From Sipunculus nudus (Eukaryota; Annelida; Sipuncula; Golfingiida; Sipunculidae), in assembly GCA_026874595.1 (NCBI GenBank), contig CM049317.1, positions 44,976,401 to 45,040,400 on the forward strand: 64,000 nt of DNA, read 5' to 3'. Within the stretch, counting starts at the first letter, position 1, and every line of letters starts with the position of its first letter. The notes beneath the pieces were generated by a model. It saw only the letters and a list, made by a program, of their open reading frames with translations, was not told where the DNA came from and ran no database searches. A program made the translations under genes and the position numbers. Positions 1 to 9,591 of this stretch are shown here, in pieces.

Positions 1-654
1 ACATAGTTATATACTTGGGAAAATAGACTCTAGTTTCAAATTTTTCATGTTAAGTGAGTAAATATTTTTCCTGATTTTTTACAAAGTCCATTTTGTTCGA
101 GCCCATAACTTAAAGAAATTATACTTAACAGACTTAATTTCTGGCATGTACATAGGATCTATATAGAGGAATATTTATGGTAAATATGAAGAAAAACAGA
201 GTGGTTTTGATATAAGGCAGTCCTGAAGTGTGAAAATAGGTTTTTAATAAAAAAATTGAGGTTTTTCCTTAATTTCTCAAAGGAAAGAAGACGCAAAGAC
301 CCAGTTTTCGGCTTGGTAGGAGATCTTGGTGACATCTAACATTGTGCCAAATTTTGGATTCCTAGGTCTTACAGTTTCAAAACGTGCCACATCTACGGAC
401 GCACAACCGACAATGGACCACGACTATAGCTCAGATGACATATAGTCAGCTGAGCTAAAAATTGAGGTTTTCCCTTAATTTCTCAAAGGAACGAAGTCTC
501 AAAGACCCAGTTTTCAGCTTCCGTGATCTTGGGGACATCTAACATTAAGCTGAATTTAGGATTCCTAGGTCTTACGGTTTCAAAACGTGCCACATCGATG
601 GACGGATGGACAACAGACCAAGACTATAACTCAGATGACTTATAGTCAGCTGAG
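1..654 (-). mobile_element. HINE tail, partial, with its last 190 bases duplicated
   Basis: The left edge lies inside an element of the same subfamily as 59.94-60.40 kb (ATAGACTCTAGTTTCAAA, TTTCTGGCATGTACATAGGA). It reaches CAGCTGAGCTAAAAA at about 444-458. From there the terminal part (TTGAGGTTTTCCCTTAATTT .. CAGCTGAGCTAAAAA) is repeated once more to about 660, a tandem copy of the terminus. The remainder lies outside the window. Confidence 0.65.
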
Positions 655-838
655 CTAAAAATGACATCAGTCTTTTTGAGCTGCAACAACCTTTTTTAAG
701 GGTGTTCAAACCAATTTTTACGTCGTGGACCCCTTCCTTTGAAGATCAGAAGACACTTTTTTAGGTATTTTTTTTGCTTTCCTGGGTTGGACCCTCCCCT
801 TTCTAGAATCCTGGACCCACCCCTGGGCATGTATAGCA
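655..838. other. Downstream of e14
   Basis: Plain sequence between the element tail and the e14 stop. No AATAAA on the gene's strand was found here, which leaves open whether transcription ends or e14 is spliced onward. Confidence 0.5.
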
Positions 839-1834
839 TTACAGATTATAAAGGTACATACCATGGCCAAGCGGGGTTGGTGAACGATATGTCGGGGTGA
901 CCGTGTGGATTCCCTGTGGTCCGGCCATGGCCACTTTGGGCATGGTGTTAAACTGCACGGCCTGTGGTCCCTGTATCAGCTGGGGACCCACCATGGCTTT
1001 TGTGCCATCAGCTATTACCACCTCCCCTGCTTTCTGTTGTCTGGTCTCCACAAGGGGCATCCTATTGGCTGTCACTATGGGAACAGCAGTGAACTGATTA
1101 GTTTGCAGGGGTGGTGGGGTGGTGCGAGTCGGCGTGGTCATACTGATAGGCACACTGTGGCGTACGATAGAATAACCTTGTACGGGTGTCTGTGCCATTC
1201 CGTTGGATGGCATCGTCACTGTGCCTTGTGACGGTGCTCTTTGCCCTGTTGGGTAAGTACTGTACTGAAGAAAAGAGGGCGCCATATTAACCCCATTCAT
1301 GGGCTGCCCCACAGCGAAGGGCTGGCCAGTATTTTGCTGGATCAGCTGATTGACAGGCATAGTGCCCTGACTAGGAGGAGTCCTGGACCTATACTGAGCC
1401 ACTGAGCCCATTTGATTACTCATAGACTGAAAGGTGACAGGTTGACCTTCGACCCCTGGTGGAGAGGGTAAGTACATGGGCCCAAGACCAGGCATCCCAG
1501 GCTGATAAGTTTGTCCAGATAATTCCTGCAACTGCTTTTGTCCCTGGGCCTGGGGAGCGTTTGTGGGCCCAGGCTGGGCTCCTTGCTGATATGTCGGCGT
1601 GTTATAATCCACAGCTTGTACAGTCATTTGCTGTGGCAGGCCCACCACAGAGTAGCCTTGGTACTGACTAGGATATTGTCCGCTTGGCTGCTGAGGTGCT
1701 ATTCCATGACCTTGAACTTGTAATTCTGACCCTGATCCCATGACTTGATCAGGTTGCTGCTGCTGGGTACCGTAGGGCATTGTGGGATACACATATCTGA
1801 CCTGGTTGCTTGTCTGTGCTACAGGATATGGCAC
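839..1834 (-). CDS. R3HDM1/2-like: e14: long Gln/Pro-rich C-terminal exon
   Basis: Acceptor TTGTCTCTTGTAG before 1834, phase 0. It reads VPYPVAQTSNQVRYVYPTMP and continues as a low-complexity Q/P/G/T-rich tail of about 331 residues, containing QYQGYSVVGLPQQ and other family-like YS(V/I) repeats. The frame stops at 839-841 (...GMYLYNL). However, CATG|GTATGT at 861-856 is an excellent donor (exon would end at 862, phase 1) and no AATAAA is visible between 839 and the window edge. The true end may therefore be a splice, with one or more further exons to the left. Both ends should be kept in the model until transcript data decide. Confidence 0.9.
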   Translation of the reverse strand: MPYPVAQTSNQVRYVYPTMPYGTQQQQPDQVMGSGSELQVQGHGIAPQQPSGQYPSQYQGYSVVGLPQQMTVQAVDYNTPTYQQGAQPGPTNAPQAQGQKQLQELSGQTYQPGMPGLGPMYLPSPPGVEGQPVTFQSMSNQMGSVAQYRSRTPPSQGTMPVNQLIQQNTGQPFAVGQPMNGVNMAPSFLQYSTYPTGQRAPSQGTVTMPSNGMAQTPVQGYSIVRHSVPISMTTPTRTTPPPLQTNQFTAVPIVTANRMPLVETRQQKAGEVVIADGTKAMVGPQLIQGPQAVQFNTMPKVAMAGPQGIHTVTPTYRSPTPLGHGMYLYNL

Positions 1835-1836
1835 CT

Positions 1837-2104
1837 ACAAGAGACAAGAGGACATCTCAATACCAATGAAATACATGGGTAAAATCTCACACCTCCAGTC
1901 TCATTATCTAATCTTATCATGTCTCTTAAAGGAGTCAATGCTGATTTCACTCTAATTTTTGAGGATGAAGTCACACTGCTTAAAGGTCGAAAAGAGTGTT
2001 GACAAGATTTTCTTCAAGATATGAATACACTTCACAGTATTCAATTTCGTCTGGTATGTTTTTAAATGCCCATACAGATGTGTCATGAAATTTGGTTCTG
2101 CAAC
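1837..2104 (-). other. Intron 13, acceptor-side part
   Basis: About 270 bases between the e14 acceptor and the minisatellite; pyrimidine tract on the gene's strand, otherwise plain AT-rich sequence. Confidence 0.7.
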
Positions 2105-2261
2105 ATTATACTTACTTATTTTTTGTATCTATCCTTGTGATTGAATGTATGCGTCCCTGATTTTGTATGTATCATTGTGACTGTATGTACACTTACCTGA
2201 TTTTGTATGTATCCTTGTGGCTGTATGTACACTTACTTGATTTTGTATGTATCCTTGTGGC
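2105..2261. repeat. Donor minisatellite of e13, far fragment
   Basis: About four 39/40-bp units (..TTTTGTATGTATCCTTGTGG, CTGTATGTACACTTACTTGA..), the outer ones degenerate (ATCATTGTGACTG, GCGTCCCTGA). They are the same units as at 6.78-8.23 kb and were separated from it by LINE insertion at 2262. On the minus strand each unit carries AAATCAA(G)GTAAGTGTACA. Confidence 0.9.
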
Positions 2262-2664
2262 TAAAAAATCCAGTACCAAACTGCCCACAAACAAAACAAC
2301 TGCTGAGCTGGTTACCATGTTTGGGGACTACTTTCATGACAAAATTACAAAGATTAAAAGTTCCATTAATCAGGAGGCTTACAAAGAGGAAGCCAGCCTT
2401 TCAATATCGGACAGTTACTTCAACAACTTCAGCATCTTATCAACAGTCGAGATGAACAAGATCTTAGCATCAATGCCAAATAAGAGTTGTACCATGGACC
2501 CAATCCCAACACAGTTGCTGAAAAGAGTTCTTAATGAAATTGGAACGGTTGTCGCTGCAATTGTCAATAAATCATTGACAGAGGGATATTTCCCGGAGGC
2601 TTTCAAGTCTGCTCTTGTGACCCCTCTGCTCAAAAAACAAACTTTAGATCCCAATTTTCCAAAC
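2262..2664 (+). pseudogene. CR1/L2-type LINE, 5'-truncated, segment 1 (pre-RT linker)
   Basis: The plus-strand frame SSTKLPTNKTTAELVTMFGD..MDPIPTQLLKRV..GYFPEAFKSALVTPLLKK is the region just before the reverse transcriptase palm in non-LTR retrotransposons. The element begins abruptly at 2262 inside a minisatellite unit (CCTTGTGGCT|AAAAAATCC), so endonuclease and 5' parts are missing, the usual result of incomplete target-primed reverse transcription. It is interrupted at about 2664 by a 2.6-kb element and resumes at about 5296. Frame and protein continue across the gap (..LDPNFPN / NYRPVSNLS..), showing that the LINE was open when it was hit. Confidence 0.9.
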
Positions 2665-5295
2665 AAGGGACCTATGGGTCACGACGCTCAGCTGTTATAT
2701 ATAATAAAAAAATATTATTTAGAAATGAGGCACATGCTGGTTTTGTGTGGTAATAAATATAAGCTGTATCATGAGTTGTTGTTGTTTAGCTTATGTATGA
2801 TTTTGATAGTACCTTTGGAGACAGGGAAGAGGATTGATTTCATTTATTTTATTAACAAATGGAGTACTACTGTCACACAGATTTTGACTTGGCCATATAA
2901 CTTATAAGCAGAACATATAATATAAGAGTTTAACTATTTATTAAAAAAATTACAAATATTGTCCCAAATATAATTTTTATTAAAAATAATAAGAGAATCA
3001 TATGATTTTTTAAAATGAAATATAACTGATATGATTATTAAAATAATATTAAAGAATATATTCATGAATGCATTCATGAATACATTTTGAAAGTATTTGC
3101 ACGAGTATTCATATACTTTCATTTTTACCTGAATTCCCATTCTTTATGCAAGAAATTTTATAATGGAGTACATAATCATATTCGTATTTAAATACAATTA
3201 CAAAGTATTCGCACCACGTCTGGTATTTATTCAGTTTTCACCAAACAATGATGTTGAGAATCCAGAATATACAAAATTCACACATTTAAATAATGATCAT
3301 AAGTACCTGGTTTTATGGCTTTTATTTATATTAAAAAATAACTGTAAAAAATTCATTTTGGACTAATTTCACATCAATGTACACACTAGACACAGTAGGA
3401 ATCTAGATTAATATTATCAACTGCATCTTTGTCTATCATTAATTTCCTTCATATAATCCTTAATGATTAGTAATGAATAATATGATTTACTTCTTTATCA
3501 TTAAAAATGAACTGAAAAATGCCATAGGTGACTGCATGGTGTTATTTGGAATATGTGACATTCTACCCATCGATACAAGATTCTTATATCATCAGTAACT
3601 GCAAGTTAATTTCCTGTTATTATAAACTAACAAATTCCTTTTCTATTTTTCTTTAATTTGTTATTAAAAACCAATAAAAATTTATTAATTTATTGTTTAT
3701 TGTTATGTTGTTGGTTAAAACTACTAGATGAGTTGGGTTGAACACCTGGATCAACTGTGGCTGGCCATCAGCTGCCTGGATTCTCCCCTCAAGCGTGCAT
3801 AATTTGATGAAAGGTCAACAAGGTCAACATACAGGCGACTCAAGAGGGGCTTGAGAGAGCCAAAGTCTGACAGGGTCTCATAAAAAACATTAATAAAAGC
3901 TACAATATTTGGCAAATTTCTTTCAGCTTTCTAAACTAAAAAGCTGAAATCCTTATGTGTGCAAGATATGAAAATTATATCAACAGTGCTCACGGGAAAC
4001 AAACGTGCCATGGTCACAGTTGGGCAAAATTTAAGGTACTAATTTTATATTTATACTAATAACTTATAAAATTTGAAAAATTCAGAACTAATTTTGAATA
4101 TTCAATTGAATCTTGATTAAATAATGTTACATCCCTGACAAAAAAAATCTCTAGCTTCAGCAATGCCCTTGTTAAGGGAGTAAATATATTTCTTATTTTT
4201 TCCAAAGTGCATTATGTTTGGGCCCATAACTTAAAAAAAATACACAATACTGACATCATTTCTGGCATGTGCATAGTGAATGTATAGAAAAATATGTATA
4301 TTATATATGATCAAAGTCAGATCAGTGGTTTTGATATTAGGCAGTCTTAAAGTGTAACATTGGGTTTTTAATGGATAAATTAAGTTTTTCATTGATATCT
4401 TGAAGGAATTAAGTCCTAGTGACCAAATTCTTGGCATGGTAGGGGATTTTGGAGAAATCTAACTGTATGCCAAATTTAAGGAACTTAGAGCTGAAGCTCG
4501 GGAGCTGAGCTCTAGCAAACTGCATAACACTAGCAATATGTGACATGGTGCTTGAAAACTTGAATAAAATCTACAGTTTTTGATCAACTGGTTTCAAATT
4601 TTTGGTGTTAACAGTTAAAATGCTAACAAAAACATGCTGTGAAAATTAAATCCACAGCAGTTACAGCAAAAAAACGTGCCATGGTCAAAGTTGGGCAAAA
4701 TTTAAGGTACCAATTTATTATTTTTGCTAATATTTTTAAAAATTTAAAAGATTTTGATCTAATTTTGGGTATACAATTTAATTTTGATTAATAAAAGTAA
4801 TATTACTGGAAAAAAAGTGCTTAGCTTTAACAAGTTTTGTGTTAAGTGATAAAATTTCTTTCCTGATTATTTAAAAAATGCATTATGTTTGGGCCCATAA
4901 CTTTTTTAAATTAAATAATACAGACCTAATTTCTGGCATGTACATAGGAATTATATAGAGGATTATTTATAGGAAATATGAGGAAAAACAGATGAGTGGT
5001 TTTGATATTAGGCAGTCCTAAAGTGTGAAAATAGGTTTTTAATAAAAAATTGAGGTTTTTCCTTAATTTCTCAAAGGAATGAAGTCGCAAAGACCCAGTT
5101 TTTGGCTTGGTAGGAGATCTTGGGGACATCTAACATTATGCTGAATTTTGGATTCCTAGGTCTTACGGTTTCAAAACGTGCCACATCTACGGACGGACGG
5201 ACCGACGGACGGACGGACGGACGGACAGACGGACGGACGACGGACAATGGACCACGACTATAGCTCAGATGACTTATAGTCAGCTGAGCTAAAAA
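2665..5295 (-). mobile_element. HINE/'pearl'-like element, copy 1 (in the LINE)
   Basis: About 2.63 kb. Left end AAGGGACCTATGGGTCACG then CGCTCAGCTG; right end TATAGTCAGCTGAGCTAAAA after an (ACGG)n run. CTCAGCTG/CAGCTGAG form short subterminal inverted repeats, and GACC-CATA-GGTC makes a small hairpin beside the left end. The LINE reads CCAAACA|ACTATCGACC across the insertion, so the site is A|A (T|T on the other strand) with no longer target duplication. TT insertion without duplication, subterminal repeats, a terminal hairpin and a microsatellite are the described marks of Helentron-associated non-autonomous elements. If so, the element's own 5' end is the (ACGG) side. No Rep/helicase frame is present. 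Confidence 0.75.
5195..5240. repeat. (ACGG)n tail microsatellite of HINE copy 1
   Basis: Run of ACGG with single interruptions (ACCG, ACAG) just before GGACAATGGACCACGACTAT. The same run is about 54 bp in copy 4 (59578-59631) and about 35 bp in the middle element (60317-60350); it is nearly lost in copy 2. Confidence 0.9.
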
Positions 5296-6777
5296 CTATC
5301 GACCAGTCTCCAATCTTTCATTTATTTCAAAAGTGCTTGAAAAAGTGGTAGATCAACAAATCAGGAATTATTTGAACAGTAATGGTCTTCAAGAGCCTTT
5401 TCAATCTGCCTACAGGAAAGGGCACAGCACCGAGACAGCTCTTGTTTGCGTCCAGAACGATATCGTCCGTGCAGTTGGTGAATGCAAAATTGTGCTGATT
5501 GTATTACTAGACCTTTCAGCTGCATTTGACACAGTGGATCACCACTGTTTTCTGAGAGCATTACAAAATTTGGGAATTGGAGGCACTGTGTTTAAATGGT
5601 TTACATCTTACCTAAAGGATCGTTCTCAGAGTGTCCACATCAAAGGAGTGAAATCTGGAACAAAGTCGTTGAATTGTGGTGTTCCTCAAGGGTCAGTATT
5701 GGGGCCTACCCTTTTCACCATCTACACAACATCATTAGGATATCTATTTCGTAAAATGGGCATAAATTACCATCTATATGCCGACGACACTCAGATTTAT
5801 ATTACATGCAAACCCACCGACATTGATGGAGCCATTAGTCAGCTTGAAACCTGTATAACATCAGTACAAAACTGGATGAGTCGACATACCCTTAAGTTGA
5901 ACAGTGACAAAACCGAATTCTTAGTAATTTCATCACAGTCAATGAGAAACAAGCTCACATCACCCACACTTCACATTGGAAACTGTAATATTTTACCCTC
6001 GCACTCTGCCAGGAATATTGGTATCATCATGAACTCAAACGCATCAATGGATGCCCATATTTCATCGGTGTGCAAGTCCGCTTATATGCACATCCGAAAT
6101 ATAGGCAAACTAAAGAAATATTTGGATAGTGATTCTCTTGAAACGGTCATTCATTCATTTATAACGACCAAGCTGGATTACTGCAATTCACTCTTATGCG
6201 GTGCTACATCTGCTCAATTGAATCGCCTGCAACGTATTCAAAATGTTGCAGCTAGAATTCTCACTGGGAAATCAAATTCGGAACACATCACACCAGTTTT
6301 GTATGCTCTTCACTGGTTGCCAGTTGAACAGCGAGTGAAATTTAAAGTTCTCACTTTGGTATATCAGTGTGTCTATGGGCTTGCACCCCAGTATCTTCAG
6401 GAATTGTTGCAACTATACAATCCATGCAGAGCATTGCGTTCTGCCGACCAATATTTACTGTGTGTCCCATTCACAAAATCAACACGAGTACAAAATAGTG
6501 CCTTCAGTGTCGCAGGGCCTAAAATGTGGAATGATCTCCCAGCGAAGTTGAGATCCATGTCCAGTTATTCTCAGTTTAAGAGTCAGTTGAAAACATTCTT
6601 ATTCATAAATCATTTTAGTACATAAAGACTTATTGTGTGCATGCATAAATACCTTTTTATCTTGATTGATAAGCATACACATGTATATTTTTATTATGTT
6701 TATTCATATCATTTGTACAGTGTTTTAGAGCACTCTGTGGATTTTACGCTATATAAAATAAATTATTATTATTATTA
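5296..6777 (+). pseudogene. CR1/L2-type LINE segment 2: reverse transcriptase and 3' tail
   Basis: The frame is open to 6625 and carries the RT blocks in order: YRPVSNLSFISKVLEKVV, FQSAYRKGHSTETAL, LLDLSAAFDTVDH, GVPQGSVLGPTLF, the catalytic YADDTQIY, then LKLNSDKTEFL, and a C-terminal domain with LDYCNSLLCG and LHWLPVEQRVKFK. This order is typical of the CR1/L2 group. After the stop there is a short 3'UTR ending ATATAAAATAAATTATTATT with an (ATT)n tail rather than poly(A), also typical of L2-type elements. No endonuclease domain is present. No clear target-site duplication is seen; about five bases of the minisatellite unit appear lost at the junction. Confidence 0.92.
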
Positions 6778-6778
6778 T

Positions 6779-8231
6779 ACACTTACTTATTTTGTATGTA
6801 TCCTTGTGGCTGTATGTACACTTACTTGATTTTGTATGTATCCTTGTGGCTACATGTACACTTACTTATTTTGTATGTATCCTTGTGGCTGTATGTACAC
6901 TTACTTGATTTTGTATGTATCCTTGTGGCTACATGTACACTTACTTATTTTGTATGTATCATTGTGGCTGTATGTACACTTACTTGATTTTGTATGTATC
7001 CTTGTGGCTACATGTACACTTACTTATTTTGTATGTATCCTTGTGGCTGTATGTACACTTACTTGATTTTGTATGTATCCTTGTGGCTACATGTACACTT
7101 ACTTATTTTGTATGTATCCTTGTGGCTACAAGTACACTTACTTGATTTTGTACGTATCCTTGTGGCTACATGTACACTTACTTATTTTGTATGTATCCTT
7201 GTGGCTACATGTACACTTACTTATTTTGTATGTATCTTTGTGGCTACATGTACACTTACTTATTTTGTATGTATCCTTGTGGCTGTATGTACACTTACTT
7301 GATTTTGTATGTATCCTTGTGGCTACATGTACACTTACTTATTTTGTATGTATCCTTGTGGCTACATGTACACTTACTTGATTTTGTAAGTATCCTTGTG
7401 GCTACATGTACACTTACTTATTTTGTATGTATCCTTGTGGCTACATGTACACTTACTTATTTTGTATGTATCCTTGTGGCTTCATGTACACTTACTTATT
7501 TTGTATGTATCCTTGTGGCTACATGTACACTTACTTATTTTGTATGTATCCTTGTGGCTGTATGTACACTTACTTGATTTTGTATGTATCCTTGTGGCTA
7601 CATGTAAACTTACTTATTTTGTATGTATCCTTGTGGCTACATGTACACTTACTTGATTTTGTAAGTATCCTTGTGGCCACATGTACACTTACTTATTTTG
7701 TATGTATCCTTGTGACTACATGTACACTTACTTATTTTGTATGTATCCTTGTGGCTTCATGAACTCTTACTTATTTTGTATGTATCCTTGTGGCTACATG
7801 TACACTTACTTGATTTTGTAAGTATCCTTGTGGCTACATGTACACTTACTTATTTTGTCTGTATCCTTGTGGCTGTATGTACACTTACTTGATTTTGTAA
7901 GTATCCTTGTGGCTACATATACACTTACGTATTTTGTATGTATCCTTGTGGCTACATGTACACTTACTTATTTTGTATGTATCCTTGTGGCTGTATGTAC
8001 ACTTACTTGATTTTGTATGTATCCTTGTGGCTACATATACATTTATTTATTTTGTATGTATCCTTGTGGTTGTATGTACACTTACTTATTTTGTATGTAT
8101 CCTTGTGGCTGTATGTACACTCACCTGATTTTGTATGTATCCTTGTGGCTACATATACACTTACTTATTTCATATGTTTCCTTGTGGTTGTATGTACACT
8201 TACTTGATTTTGTATGTATCCTTGTGGCTGC
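6779..8231. repeat. 39/40-bp minisatellite built from the e13 3' end and donor
   Basis: About 37 units. Two forms alternate in places: 40 bp with CTTACTTGATTTTG and 39 bp with CTTACTTATTTTG, giving a 79-bp higher-order period between 6836 and 7073. On the gene's strand each unit reads CCACAAGGATACATACAAAA-T(C)AA-GTAAGTGTACAT, that is, the last 24 coding bases of e13, its GTAAGT donor and the first intron bases. The true exon end (8204-8231) is the rightmost unit. Open frames of the form VSLWLYVHLL in all plus frames come from the repeat and are not genes. Confidence 0.95.
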
Positions 8232-8389
8232 ATGTACTGTTGTGGCATGGAGCCACTAGGGGGTACCATGTACATTTGCTGCCCAGGTGGCTGTCCACCA
8301 GATGGCTCTGGCGTCACACTATCCTGTGAAGGTGGTGCCTTCAGAGAAATCCCAGAGAACTGCTGATTGAGATCACTTGCGCTCGACTC
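8204..8389 (-). CDS. R3HDM1/2-like: e13: Pro/Gln-rich exon ending QGYIQNQ, beside a donor minisatellite
   Basis: Acceptor AAATTATGCAG before 8389, donor AAATCAA|GTAAGT at 8203; 186 bases, phase 0 both sides. It reads ESSASDLNQQFSGISLKAPP, then SQDSVTPEPSGGQPPGQQMY and MVPPSGSMPQQYMQPQGYIQ, ending NQ. The QGYIQ ending resembles a recurrent family motif. The last 24 exon bases (CCACAAGGATACATACAAAA then TCAA) and the donor are the unit of the 39/40-bp array downstream, so about 37 further GTAAGT donors follow. Use of a later donor would add 40 or 79 bases (both 3n+1) and run into stops, so the first donor should be the productive one. Confidence 0.87.
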
Positions 8390-9052
8390 CTGCATAATTT
8401 ACAATATATTTAAGCAACAAACTTATAATTCAGTCCATCTCCCATTATACTAAATAAGCACTACCATACAGCAGTGGTGTACATAGTTGATTTTCTAATG
8501 TTTACCTTAGTGTGTTCTTAACAATAAAATATGCCTGAAAACTGAAAGCAAGTTTGAAGACAGGTTACTGTTTACCTTGGATATAAGACATTACAGAACC
8601 ACAGCTGACTCAGTCTGAGAAGTTTGCCAATTAATACTAATCTGTGGTTACACAACAAACATTATCTTTGTTTGCTCTGTAAGTTTTAAAATTACAACAA
8701 GAGGTAACAAGACACAAGAATGACTGATTAAGTGGGATTTTTCTGTGTCTGTGACATTTCACTCTCTGTCCGAATGATATGATTCTACATGAATTTCAAA
8801 TGCAATTATGTTACCTTTAACCTTGAGCTGAAATTGTAAATGTATCATATGCATCATAACACCAATGCTTTGATTTATATAGTCATTAACATATTAAGTG
8901 ATCCCTGTATGGAAATACACTTATTGTTCATAAATGTGCAAACAGATATCCATCCCAAATCATCAGTTTTGTATTCTGCAAATTTTTAAAATTTTAATGT
9001 AAAAAAAGATGGCCTTGAAAATACTTCCATGACCTTGACCTAAGATACTGAC
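8390..9052 (-). other. Intron 12
   Basis: 660 bases between e12 and e13. No repeat array, element or further exon recognised. Confidence 0.7.
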
Positions 9053-9228
9053 CCCTGAGAGTGACCTTTGGTCTGCTGTCATGCCATAGTGAGTCAGTTG
9101 TTGACCTGCCGACAACGTCTGCGTCATCATGTGACCGGCCATCTGTTGTTGGTGTAACATCTGACCTTCGGGGGGCACTTGAGGTTGGTAACGATATAAA
9201 GACCCATCTGGGTTCTGATATGGTTTAG
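9053..9228 (-). CDS. R3HDM1/2-like: e12: NPDGS box and Gln-rich exon
   Basis: Acceptor ACCTGTTGCAG before 9228, phase 1. It reads KPYQNPDGSLYRYQPQVPPE, then GQMLHQQQMAGHMMTQTLSA and GQQLTHYGMTADQRSLSG. The donor chosen is TCAGGG|GTCAGT at 9052, because it leaves phase 0 as e13 requires. GTCAGT is a weaker donor, though e1 and e3 also use it here. TTAG|GTCAAG, 10 bases on, would break the phase. KPYQNPDGS completes the conserved box begun in e11. No tandem array is seen at this donor. Confidence 0.88.
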
Positions 9229-9591
9229 CTGCAACAGGTCAAACACAAAGTAAGTCTGCTGAAATAACATCCAGGGTCTGATATCAGTCAGGTGTAACAA
9301 GTCAAAATATCAGCAAGCCTTTCAATAATACAGCAAATAATGACATCAATGTTCTGGTTTATCAGGAGGAAAAAACCCGAAAAACTCAAAACAGTGTAAA
9401 CTAGCAATACATTAAATTAACTTGTGGTTATTTTCAGAATCACTTGAAAGCCATTATAGAACTGTTCTTTGACCATATAACATGATCTGCACTACAAGCA
9501 CATTTTTTTTCAAAGAATTTCAGGAAATTCCATCATATTTTTTCAAATCATGTTAAAGATGGTTTGTGTATGAGAACAAAACAGCCATTAA

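Noticed and set aside
897-1723. Several plus-strand frames opposite e14
   Set aside because: Shadows of the low-complexity Q/P-rich minus-strand exon.
6779-8260. Long plus-strand frames of VSLWLYVHLL repeats in all three frames
   Set aside because: They follow the 39/40-bp minisatellite, which is open in several frames because the unit lacks stops; the unit derives from the minus-strand e13 border.
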